Shown: piece after piece, positions 35,509-43,356 of the stretch
Position numbering within the stretch: position 1 is the stretch's first letter
Layout: every line of letters begins with the position of its first letter
From: Burkholderia paludis
GTDB lineage: Bacteria > Pseudomonadota > Gammaproteobacteria > Burkholderiales > Burkholderiaceae
Length of the DNA: 64,000 bases
Assembly: GCF_000732615.1 (NCBI RefSeq)
Contig: NZ_JPGL01000022.1
Span: 62,001-126,000, forward strand
Reading direction: 5' to 3'
Notes under the pieces: model-generated
Database searches by the model: none
What the model saw: only the letters and a program-made list of their open reading frames with translations
Told to the model about the DNA's origin: nothing
Position numbers and translations under genes: made by a program

Positions 35509-36023
35509 GATGCGCTCCCGTAAAGCGCCGCGTAGCACGCGCGCAGCGCGGACGCGACATACTTCTCGACCGACGACACCGACACGCCGAGCCGCTCGGC
35601 GATCTCGCGATAGGTCAGCCCGTCGAGCTTGCACAGCAGCAACGCCGAGCGCGCGTTCGCGGGCAGGCGATCAAGCATTGCGTCGATTTCGCACAGCGTC
35701 TCGATCACGAGTGCGCGGGTTTCAGGAGAAGGCGCCTCGGCCTCGGGCCGGTACCGCAGCGTATCGAGATAGGCCGATTCGATATGCCGCCGGCGATAGA
35801 GGTCGATCACGAGGCCGTTCGCGATCTGGGTCAGGTAACGACGCGAATCGTCGGGTTGAGGCGTCGTGCCGGATGCGAGCACGCGCAGATAGGTATCGTG
35901 CGCGAGATCGGCCGCGTCGCACGCATTGCCGAGCCGCTTGCGCAGCCAGCCGCGCAGCCAGCCGTGATGATCGTTGTAGAGCGCACGGAAGCCCCGTTGC
36001 GCATGACTGTCGATGACGCCCAT
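35505..36023 (-). CDS. FecI-like ECF sigma factor (iron starvation type)
   Basis: This is a 172-residue ECF sigma factor. Region 2 lies at about 10-80 (LYNDHHGWLRGWLRKRLG, DAADLAHDTYLRVL) and region 4 at about 110-165 (LPANARSALLLCKLDGLTYREIAERLGVSVSSVEKYV). It fits the FecI/PvdS-like group that needs a FecR partner, which is the next gene. I chose the ATG at 36023 because the upstream part of the open frame lies in the Fur box. It probably directs transcription of the receptor and esterase genes when the ligand is present. Confidence 0.9.
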   Translation of the reverse strand: MGVIDSHAQRGFRALYNDHHGWLRGWLRKRLGNACDAADLAHDTYLRVLASGTTPQPDDSRRYLTQIANGLVIDLYRRRHIESAYLDTLRYRPEAEAPSPETRALVIETLCEIDAMLDRLPANARSALLLCKLDGLTYREIAERLGVSVSSVEKYVASALRACYAALYGSAS

Positions 36024-36062
36024 GTTCCCCGACGCCGCCTGGTCGCGCAGCGCCCCATTAAT

Positions 36063-36081
36063 AATAATGATTCTCATTCAT
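36063..36081 (-). promoter_or_regulatory. Fur box upstream of the ECF sigma factor gene
   Basis: The sequence matches the 19-base Fur consensus (GATAATGATAATCATTATC) at 14 positions, with the core TAATGATT exact. It lies 40 bases before the sigma-factor start, so the whole unit should be repressed by Fur when iron is plentiful. Confidence 0.75.
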
Positions 36082-36152
36082 TTTATGAGACGGAGGGCGA
36101 ACCTGGCAAGCGGGAATCCCTGCCCGCTGCAGCGTTTCCGGGGCCGGAAAAC

Positions 36153-36177
36153 AAAAAACCCGGCATGGAGCCGGGTT
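36153..36177 (-). terminator. Probable original terminator of tRNA-fMet, now displaced
   Basis: AACCCGGC and GCCGGGTT arms flank a five-base loop; on the minus strand a run of six T follows. It lies outside the element, just left of the left attachment repeat. Without the element it would sit about 50 bases after the tRNA 3' end. Confidence 0.6.
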
Positions 36178-36230
36178 CCTGTCGACGAAACGCGCATCGG
36201 TCACTTGCGCTGCACATCGTCTGGTGTGCT

Positions 36231-36247
36231 TGGTTGCGGGGGTAGGA
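36231..36247. repeat. Left attachment-site repeat (attL-like)
   Basis: A 17-base direct copy of the tRNA-fMet 3' end. The rest of the tRNA sequence does not continue beyond it, so it is only the duplicated crossover segment. Confidence 0.85.
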
Positions 36248-36278
36248 GCGTCGCTCCAAACCCGGTCAGAGGCCTTGA

Positions 36279-37394
36279 CATGAAACGCGATACCGAGAGC
36301 AACCAGGCCCGGATCGTAGGGCAGCAGATGCAGACGGTCGGCCAAGCCGTCGATACCTACATCGCCAATCGTTACACGCCGATCAGCCAGTTGCAGAACG
36401 CAGCCGGTGGGGCTGGCGATCCTGGCCCGCGCACCTGCTCGGGCACGACCTGCGCGATCATGATCCAGACTCTGGTGAACGAAGGCCTGTTGCCCGCGAC
36501 CCATCAGAACCCGAACAGCTTCGGGGCGCGCTACAACATCACCCTGTCTGTTTCCGGCACGTCGCCCAACTGGGACGTGACAGGACTGGTTGCCACGCCA
36601 CAGCCCTGGCCGAACCAGTGCCGCGCAGATCGACGGCTACGGCGGCGTCTGGAACGCACCGATCACAACCGGGCGATCGCTGGGCCTACTGGGCTTTCAG
36701 GCCGGCACGGGGACCAACCTCTATTCAGTCTACCTGCGCCGGGACGGCTCCTTGCCAATGACAGGTGGCCTGAACATGTCGGACGGCATCATTCACAACA
36801 TCAACAACGCCGGCAATATCACCGGCACGGGGCAATTTCAATCCACCCAGGTCGTCACCAGCTACGATAAATCGAACGGTAACCTGGATATGACTGGGAC
36901 AGCGACGATCATAGGCAATGCGAACATTTCCGGCGGCGTTGGCGCGGGAGGACGCATCACAGCGACTGGCGAATTCTACTCGTCCACCAGCTTGCAAACC
37001 AATGGATACCTCAACGCTGGCGACAATATCTACGGAAACGGATACCTGGCCGTTACTGGAAAGGTTCAGGGTAGTTACATGGAGCCGACGGGAGGCGCAT
37101 CGGCTGGAGGTGGCCGCGCTCCTGATGCTGCAATCGGAAATGACGGAGCGCAGGACCTGTTTTGTAAAAATGGGGTGGACTACTGGCGGCTCTGGCGGCG
37201 GCCAATACGTCCTTCGGAAATACTGGCCCGGTGGTGCATTAGTTCCCGCAGATCAGGTCATGTGCCAAGCTAACCCGGAGACCGGCGGTTGCAGTTGTCC
37301 AGGCGGAACAACAGATGTTGGATACATGACAGGCCAATCCGACGCTTACAGCGCATGGGACTCTTTTTTTGAGACTCATTTCTGTGCAAGTTGA
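36279..37394 (+). pseudogene. pilV: pilV fragment (shufflon-type conjugative pilin), frameshifted
   Basis: This is the remains of a type IVb pilus tip adhesin PilV. The recognisable N-terminal shufflon domain begins MKRDTESNQARIVGQQMQTVG and runs in one frame to about 36610. It goes on in a second frame (AAQIDGYGGVWNAPITTG, LYSVYLRRDGSLPMTGGLNM) to about 37170 and a third (TTGGSGGGQYVLRKYWPGG, ending FETHFCAS). Both shifts are in the same direction; the second lies at an AAAAATGGGG tract. The class III signal sequence and hydrophobic helix that a pilin needs are missing, probably cut off at the left attachment site. It cannot make a working protein. It indicates that the element once carried a conjugative pilus. 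Confidence 0.75.
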
Positions 37395-37446
37395 TCCTCG
37401 ACAAGTCCCCACGCATATCGATCTGCCAGCGACGATGCAAAGCTTG

Positions 37447-38550
37447 CTATGCAAGATTTTTTTCCAGATCGACCTCATGGATACGCTCTTTTCCTGAGCG
37501 TATCCGCGACGGCTTGAATGAAAGCGCCCGCTTTTCAACCAGATGCCAGGACAGCCATGCACAGATGAAGGTCACCACAACCGTTGAAAGCAAGTGAAGC
37601 GCAAATGACCCGGATGCCCCGAATTTCCATATCAGCGTTTGCTGCACAATAAATGCATAGATGTAGACGCCATAGGAAAGATCCCCGAAGCGACCAAACC
37701 GCCGAAGAAACGGTGTGGAAGCTTCGCCTGTAAAAATGACCAGGCACGGCATCGCAACCAACACGCCCAGCACATGCCAGCCCAGCATGAACAGCGCTGT
37801 TCCGACAGTCAGGGAGCCGACAATCAGCAAGACTTGGCGATCCGCCCACCAGTCGCGAAATAGTTGAAGCAGCGCTCCGGCAAGAAAGAACAGCCCATAC
37901 TCCCTCGACCAATTTCGGACAGGATTGGTCTCGCCGTGGTAGACACCAAAGTGATAAATGGCCAAGCCGACGATTCCAAATAGCGCTATCCAGCGCCAGC
38001 GAAGCGCGCCTGCAACCGCGGCAACGACGAGCACTAGATACCAATGCACTTCAACCGGAATAGTCCACAAGGAGCCGTTGACGGCCCTTGGAAAGGGGTT
38101 GTGGGTAAAAACATCCGGCAAGTAGGAAGTGCCGCCGCCTATCACCCGGAGATTGCCAAAGTATTCGCGTAGTCCTGGCGATGAAAAATAGTTCTTGACA
38201 TCAAGGCCAGAAACAATCGGTCCGACCAGGAGCGCGGCAATACACGTCACGATGAACAGCCCTGGCCAGATCCGCAGGAAGCGCTTTACCAGAAATCTGA
38301 AAGCGTTCGGATCACGCAGCCAGCTTTGGGTGACGAGATAACCGCTGACGATAAAAAAGATGCAAACGCCCAAGCCCCCGAGCCCGAAACGTTCACCTAG
38401 ACCAGTATCTATACCAGGCCGCCCCATCAATGCATGCTGATGGCTGAATAAAACCATTGATGCTGCAAAAAGTCTTAAAAAATCGAAATTATTTTCATTG
38501 CACTTCATTTTTGAATTTTTATCTCGTTGTTTTCTATTGAATGCTGACAT
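37447..38550 (-). CDS. Acyltransferase-3 family membrane protein (OafA/YrhL-like)
   Basis: This is a 367-residue multi-pass membrane O-acyltransferase. The N-terminal part has the family signature NFDFLRLFAASMVLFSHQHAL with the conserved histidine, then FFIVSGYLV and the RFLRIWPGLF arginine motif. About ten membrane segments follow, and the tail after LVEKRALSF is charged. Such enzymes acetylate O-antigen, capsule or exopolysaccharide sugars. The frame is intact, unlike its neighbours. GC is clearly lower than in the rest of the window, so the gene was probably acquired horizontally. The ATG at 38550 has GGGGAA upstream; an ATG at 38508 is an alternative. The acceptor molecule is unknown. Confidence 0.85.
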   Translation of the reverse strand: MSAFNRKQRDKNSKMKCNENNFDFLRLFAASMVLFSHQHALMGRPGIDTGLGERFGLGGLGVCIFFIVSGYLVTQSWLRDPNAFRFLVKRFLRIWPGLFIVTCIAALLVGPIVSGLDVKNYFSSPGLREYFGNLRVIGGGTSYLPDVFTHNPFPRAVNGSLWTIPVEVHWYLVLVVAAVAGALRWRWIALFGIVGLAIYHFGVYHGETNPVRNWSREYGLFFLAGALLQLFRDWWADRQVLLIVGSLTVGTALFMLGWHVLGVLVAMPCLVIFTGEASTPFLRRFGRFGDLSYGVYIYAFIVQQTLIWKFGASGSFALHLLSTVVVTFICAWLSWHLVEKRALSFKPSRIRSGKERIHEVDLEKNLA

Positions 38551-38848
38551 TCCCCGAGGCGATAGTATCGTTGGCCCTACCTAAACCGGTCAACGTTTCC
38601 GTGACAGTTTCGGCCCGCATGGTGACGTCAGCTTGGCGGGCCGGGGGACCCTGAGCGCAAGCGACCCAAGGATTTGAAATCCTTGCGGGGATCGCAGCAG
38701 CGGTCACCGTATTGGATCGGCATGGGGCGGGCAGCGCTCTGGCTCTGCCCGCCCCATGCGTGAGCGTGTCCGGCCGGCTCAGCACGTCAAGGACAAGCCC
38801 CTGCGGGGTTGCTGCGCGATCCTTGACCCGCCGCCCCGTCCAGGGCGA
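38551..38848. other. Non-coding spacer with three inverted repeats inside the element
   Basis: This 298-base stretch has no gene. It holds a perfect 19-base palindrome at 38667-38685 (CAAGGATTT G AAATCCTTG). A 14-base-arm hairpin with a ten-base loop lies at 38721-38758. A nested structure at about 38787-38826 has GTCAAGGA and TCCTTGAC as outer arms and an inner AGCCCC/GGGGTT hairpin. Such density suggests old recombination, transfer-origin or terminator sequence. Confidence 0.6.
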
Positions 38849-40080
38849 TCAACGCGCCCACGACGGTTTCACGAACGGCCGGTGCGGGTAGAGCCGGTCA
38901 TGCCCGACGGCTCGCACTTCATCGACGTAGCGCAGGACGCCCAGGCGGATCGGCGCATCGCACACCGGCACGTTACGGACGCCCGCTGCCGTCTTGCCGT
39001 CGGTGATGCTGATGTAGTGGACGCCGTTGTCGGCCAGCTTCACATCCGCCGGAGCGATCCGCGTCGCCTCGCTGATCCGCAGGCCGGTGAACAGCGCCAT
39101 CAGCGGCGGAAACCACAGATCCGGCGCGCTGGCCCAGGTCTTGAAGCCCGCGGACTCGAACACGGCGCGCATGTCGTCCGGCGTGATCGGCTCGCAGGAC
39201 CGCGCCTTGGCCAGCCATTCGCATTTGCTCAGCACGAACAAGCCGGCCACCGGGTTCAGATCCGAGGCGGTGTAGTGCCCGTTGTTGATGGCATATTTGA
39301 AAAAATCATGCAGCGTCAGCAGCTTGTTGTCGGCCGTCTTGCCGGTCTGGCGTTCGGCCCGCAACGCGGCCTTGCAGCCCACCAGCACGGATTTCCGCAG
39401 CGTGTTGATCGGCACATCGTTCGGCTCGGCAGTACCGATCCGGCAGCGGAAATCTTCCAGGTGCAGGCGTTTTACATTGACCATGCGCGGCGTGTTTTTC
39501 AGGGTCCGCTCGGTCAGCCACATGTCGGCCACATCGGAGAGCATCAGGCCGCCCTGCAGGGCGGCCTCGTGCCGCTCGCGCTCGGCCACGGCCTCATCAA
39601 TGGCGGCCCACGGCACTTCCGCTTCGTTCGGGGCGATTCCAACCGGCAGCGGGGCCGTAGGCTCCGGCGCGGGCAGCGGCATTTGCCGAACGATTTCGAG
39701 GGTCTCGCGCAGCGCCCGGGCGTCCTCGGGCGCGCCGTCCGTCTTGCAGATACCCCGGCGCACATCGGTCGATCTCAAAGCGCAGATCGGCGTCGGGATC
39801 GGGCTCGGGCCGGGGGTAGTTCGGGTCAACGATGCTCATGCGGCCCTGGCGGTGTCGTTGCCGCGCGAGGTAGAGATTGCGTTCCATCGCAAACCGACGC
39901 CTCACGCGGATCATTGGTGCGAAGGCTCCGCCAGCGATTGCGTTCGCGCCAGTAACAGACACCGTGCCGGGAGACGTAGAGCCGGGGGAACCCGGTGCGA
40001 GTACAGGCCGAAGCGCTCACTTGCGCGTTTGGTTGCGGATGCTCTCGGGCAGCCATGGTGTAGCACCACCCGGAAAGCAA
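38849..40080 (-). pseudogene. Tyrosine integrase, frameshifted and truncated
   Basis: This is the remains of a phage/island-type tyrosine recombinase read toward lower coordinates from near the right attachment site. The N-terminal part (GFPRLYVSRHGVCYWR, RSLRTNDPREA) is in one frame, a middle part (AMERNLYLARQRHRQG, NYPRPEPDPDADLRFEI) in a second, and the main part (GGLMLSDVADMWLTERTLKN onward) in a third; shifts lie near 39890 and 39750. The catalytic box I arginine is present (FTGLRISEATRI), but the frame stops after HRPFVKPSWAR, so the HxxR box and the catalytic tyrosine are missing. It cannot be active. Its place beside the tRNA is typical for the integrase that inserted the island. Confidence 0.8.
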
Positions 40081-40115
40081 AAAGGCCTTGATTTCGCTAT
40101 GAAATCAAGGCCTTT
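40081..40115 (-). terminator. Terminator after tRNA-fMet, supplied by the element
   Basis: AAAGGCCTTGATTTC and GAAATCAAGGCCTTT are perfect 15-base arms around GCTAT, with five T on the minus strand side. It lies 11 bases after the tRNA 3' end and inside the element. Confidence 0.8.
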
Positions 40116-40125
40116 CGCTTGAAAC

Positions 40126-40202
<77 letters not shown>

Positions 40203-40214
40203 TCAGAGAAATAA

Positions 40215-40243
40215 ATTATAGGGTGAGGAAGTACTCACGTCAA
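40215..40243 (-). promoter_or_regulatory. tRNA-fMet promoter
   Basis: On the minus strand TTGACG (40238-40243) and TATAAT (40215-40220) are spaced by 17 bases, ending 12 bases before the tRNA 5' end. This is near-consensus, in keeping with a heavily used tRNA gene. Confidence 0.85.
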
Positions 40244-40373
40244 TACTTTTGTCACAATTTTCGTCAACCTCGCGGAGGCGGCGGCACGCGCGCGCCGCGT
40301 CGAACGCGTTCGCGCCGCAGGCTCGCGGTAAGATGGCGGCCTTCGCATTCACCCCGCACGCACACTCCCGTTC

Positions 40374-41150
40374 ATGAAAATCGCCACCTGGAACGTCAAT
40401 TCGCTCAACGTCCGCAAGCAGCATGTGCTCGACTGGCTCGCGCAAAGCGGAACCGACGTGCTGTGCCTGCAGGAACTGAAGCTGCCGGACGAGAAATTCC
40501 CGCGCGCGGATCTCGAGGCGGCCGGCTACCGCAGCTGGTTCACGGGCCAGAAGACCTACAACGGCGTTGCGATCCTCGCGCGCGACACGCTTTCCGTCGA
40601 CGAGGCGGACGTCGTGCGCAACATCCCCGGCTTCGACGATCCGCAGCAGCGCGTGGTCGCCGCGACGGTCGACGGCGTGCGCATCGTGTCCGCGTATTTC
40701 CCGAACGGCCAGGCGCCCGACTCCGACAAGTTCGTCTACAAGATGCAATGGCTCGACGCGCTGCAGGCGTGGCTGCGCACCGAGCTGCAGCGCTACCCGA
40801 AGCTCGCGCTGCTCGGCGACTACAACATCGCGCCGGAAGACCGCGACGTGCACGATCCCGCGAAATGGGAAGGCCAGAACCTCGTGTCGCCGCAGGAACG
40901 CGCGCACTTCGCGCAGCTGATCGAGCTCGGCTTCGTCGATGCGTTCCGCCGCTTCGAACAGCCCGAGAAGACCTTCACGTGGTGGGACTACCGGATGATG
41001 GCGTTCCGCCGCAACGCGGGGCTGCGCATCGACCACATCCTGCTGTCGCCGGCGCTCGCGCAGACCTGCACGTCGTGCGAGGTCGACCGTACGCCGCGCA
41101 CGTGGGATCAGCCGTCCGACCACACCCCCGTCATCGCGGTGGTCGGCTGA
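40374..41150 (+). CDS. xthA: Exonuclease III (AP endonuclease)
   Basis: This is a 258-residue EEP-family enzyme that cuts DNA at abasic sites and degrades 3' ends. It begins MKIATWNVNSLNVRK; the metal-binding glutamate is Glu34 (LCLQELKLPD). GDYNIAPEDRDVHDP and the C-terminal SDHTPVIAVV with the catalytic histidine are present. The length matches XthA proteins (about 260). It is divergent from the tRNA-fMet gene and convergent with the peptidase gene, from which it is separated by only 19 bases. Confidence 0.95.
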   Translation: MKIATWNVNSLNVRKQHVLDWLAQSGTDVLCLQELKLPDEKFPRADLEAAGYRSWFTGQKTYNGVAILARDTLSVDEADVVRNIPGFDDPQQRVVAATVDGVRIVSAYFPNGQAPDSDKFVYKMQWLDALQAWLRTELQRYPKLALLGDYNIAPEDRDVHDPAKWEGQNLVSPQERAHFAQLIELGFVDAFRRFEQPEKTFTWWDYRMMAFRRNAGLRIDHILLSPALAQTCTSCEVDRTPRTWDQPSDHTPVIAVVG

Positions 41151-41169
41151 CCACGCCCCGCCCGCGCGC

Positions 41170-43278
41170 TCAACGCCGCGCGGGTGCCGGCCCGAGATGG
41201 GCCCACAGGAAACCGAACTCCGCCGCGTCGGCTTCCGCGCGTTCGAGATCGTCGGCGCTGCCGTGGCCGCCGTCGGTGTTCTCCCAGTACCACACCCGTT
41301 CGTGACCGAGCGCATGCATGCGTGCGGCCATCTTGCGCGCGTGCGCGGGATGCACCCGGTCGTCGCGCGTCGACGTGGTCAACAACAACGGCGGATAGGC
41401 GACGCCTTCGCGCACGCGGTGATACGGCGAATACGCGGCCAGCGCCGCGCCTTCGCGCGGATCGTCCGGATCGCCGTATTCGTCGAGCCACGCAGCGCCC
41501 GCGTGCAGCTTCGGATAGCGTCGCATGTCGAGCAGCGGCACGCGACAGAGCACCGCGCCGAACAGCTCCGGCCGCTGCGCCATGCACGCGGCGACCAGCA
41601 GCCCGCCGTTGCTGCCGCCTTCGATCCCGAGCCGGGCGGCGCTCGTCACGCCGGTCGCGACCAGATCCTCGGCCACCGCGATGAAATCGTCGAACGAACG
41701 CTGGCGGTTTTCGCGCTGCGCGCCGACGTGCCAGCGCGGCCCGAACTCGCCGCCGCCGCGGATGTGCGCGAACGCCATCACGCCGCCGCGCTCGAGCCAC
41801 GCGATGCCGAACGCGTCGCTGTAGCCCGGCAGGTTGGGGATCGCGAAACCGCCATAGCCGGACAGCAGGCACGGCCGCGCAACGCGCGCGGCGCCGTCGG
41901 TCGCGTCGAGGGCGTCGCGCGGCCCGATCAGCGTGTACGGCACCGTCGTGCCGTCCGGCGAGCGCGCGCTCGCGCGGCGCACGACGAGCCCGGCCGCGTC
42001 GAACTGCACCGGCGGCCGGTCGAGCAGCACGCGGCGCGACGGCGCATCGTCCGCGCGATCGGCAAGATCGGCCAGCCAGCACTCGGGCGGATCGAGATAG
42101 GTGTCGACGTCGACATAGACCTCGTCGTTCAGCGTCGCCTCCACCGGCTCGACGTCGATCTGCGCGTCGCCCGGCCAGTCGAACGGCCGTGCGTCCCACG
42201 TCCATGCGCCGTCGTCGGCCTGCCGCGGCTGCCACAGCATCGTGCGGTTGTGCACGTCGTCGAGCCAGCTCGCGATCAGCGTCGTGCGCGTATGCGTCCA
42301 CGTGCAGGCGGACGTCGACGGCTGCGGCGCAAACAAGGTCGTGAATGCGCGCGATCCGGCCTGGAACGCCTGCTCGCGGATCGCGAGCAGCGAGCCGCCC
42401 GCATGGCGCACGCCGTCGCAGTCCCAGTCGAGGCGAGGCTCCAGCATGAGCCAGCCTTCCCAGAAGCCGACCTCCACATGCGTCGGTACGTCGTAGCGCG
42501 CCCATTCGCCCGCATCGGTCAGCCGGTATGCATGCGCATCGAAAAAGTCGACGCTGCGCCATGCGACGTGGCGCTTGTCGATCGGGTCGAACCACGCGCC
42601 CGCGCTGATATCGTCGGGTTCGCCGCGAAAGACGACGGGCGCATCGGCGAGCGCCGTGCCGCGCACCCAGCGTCGCGCTTCATACGGATAGCCGGCGGCC
42701 GTCGCATGCGCTTCGCCGCGATCCCAGCTCACGTAGACGGTATCGCGGTCGATCCAGCCGACCGTGTGATGGCCCGGCTCGTCGATCGTGAAGCCGCCGT
42801 CGACGAAACGACGCTCGACGAGATCGAATTCGCGCACGACGACCGCGTCGGCCCCGCCCGGCGACAGCGACAGCAGCGCGCGATCGCCGTCCGGATACAG
42901 GATGGCATCCTGCTCGAACACCCACGACTCGCCCTCCTCCGCGCCCAGCGCGTCGACGTCAAGCAGCGTTTCCCACGCCGGACGACCGGCGCGCCAGTCG
43001 TCCCAGCGCGTGCGTCGCCACAGCCCCTTCGGATGAAGATCGTCCTGCCACAGGTCGTAGGCCCACTCGCGCCAGCGGGTCGGAATCACCGGGCGTTCGC
43101 GCGGCAGATACGCTTTCGCGAGACGCGCGGCCAATGCGCGATATGCGTCGTCGTCGCGCAGTGCGGCGCGCGTGCGCGCATTCTGCTCGTCGACCCACGC
43201 GCGGGCGCGCTTGCTGTCGAGCGCTTCGAGAAAACGGAACGGGTCGGCCCCGGCGGGCCAGCGAAAGGAGTCGGACAT
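41170..43278 (-). CDS. Prolyl oligopeptidase family serine peptidase (S9A)
   Basis: This is a 702-residue peptidase of the prolyl oligopeptidase family. The N-terminal part is the seven-bladed propeller, starting DPFRFLEALDSKRARAWVDEQN. The C-terminal alpha/beta hydrolase domain carries the nucleophile in GGSNGGLL (Ser556), preceded by AHIRGGGEFGPRWH and DFIAVAEDLVATG; the acid/base residues are expected in TSTRDDRVHPAHARKMAARM and in the final NTDGGHGSADD. No signal peptide is seen, so it is probably cytoplasmic. GAAAGGAG precedes the ATG at 43278. It is a stand-alone gene; the peptide substrate is unknown. Confidence 0.9.
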   Translation of the reverse strand: MSDSFRWPAGADPFRFLEALDSKRARAWVDEQNARTRAALRDDDAYRALAARLAKAYLPRERPVIPTRWREWAYDLWQDDLHPKGLWRRTRWDDWRAGRPAWETLLDVDALGAEEGESWVFEQDAILYPDGDRALLSLSPGGADAVVVREFDLVERRFVDGGFTIDEPGHHTVGWIDRDTVYVSWDRGEAHATAAGYPYEARRWVRGTALADAPVVFRGEPDDISAGAWFDPIDKRHVAWRSVDFFDAHAYRLTDAGEWARYDVPTHVEVGFWEGWLMLEPRLDWDCDGVRHAGGSLLAIREQAFQAGSRAFTTLFAPQPSTSACTWTHTRTTLIASWLDDVHNRTMLWQPRQADDGAWTWDARPFDWPGDAQIDVEPVEATLNDEVYVDVDTYLDPPECWLADLADRADDAPSRRVLLDRPPVQFDAAGLVVRRASARSPDGTTVPYTLIGPRDALDATDGAARVARPCLLSGYGGFAIPNLPGYSDAFGIAWLERGGVMAFAHIRGGGEFGPRWHVGAQRENRQRSFDDFIAVAEDLVATGVTSAARLGIEGGSNGGLLVAACMAQRPELFGAVLCRVPLLDMRRYPKLHAGAAWLDEYGDPDDPREGAALAAYSPYHRVREGVAYPPLLLTTSTRDDRVHPAHARKMAARMHALGHERVWYWENTDGGHGSADDLERAEADAAEFGFLWAHLGPAPARR

Positions 43279-43356
43279 GGCGGATCTGCGTAACGGCAAA
43301 CCGCGATTATGTCCGATCGCGGCACGCGCGATGCCCGCGCGTGCCGCGAATCGTGC

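Noticed and set aside
36279..37394. Frameshifts in pilV as programmed frameshifting
   Set aside because: There are two shifts at unrelated sequences and a missing N terminus; decay (or sequencing error at the second site) is simpler.
38849..40080. Shufflon invertase (Rci) instead of an integrase
   Set aside because: Position at the tRNA end and the N-terminal sequence favour an island integrase, and I saw no shufflon repeats near pilV; not fully excluded.
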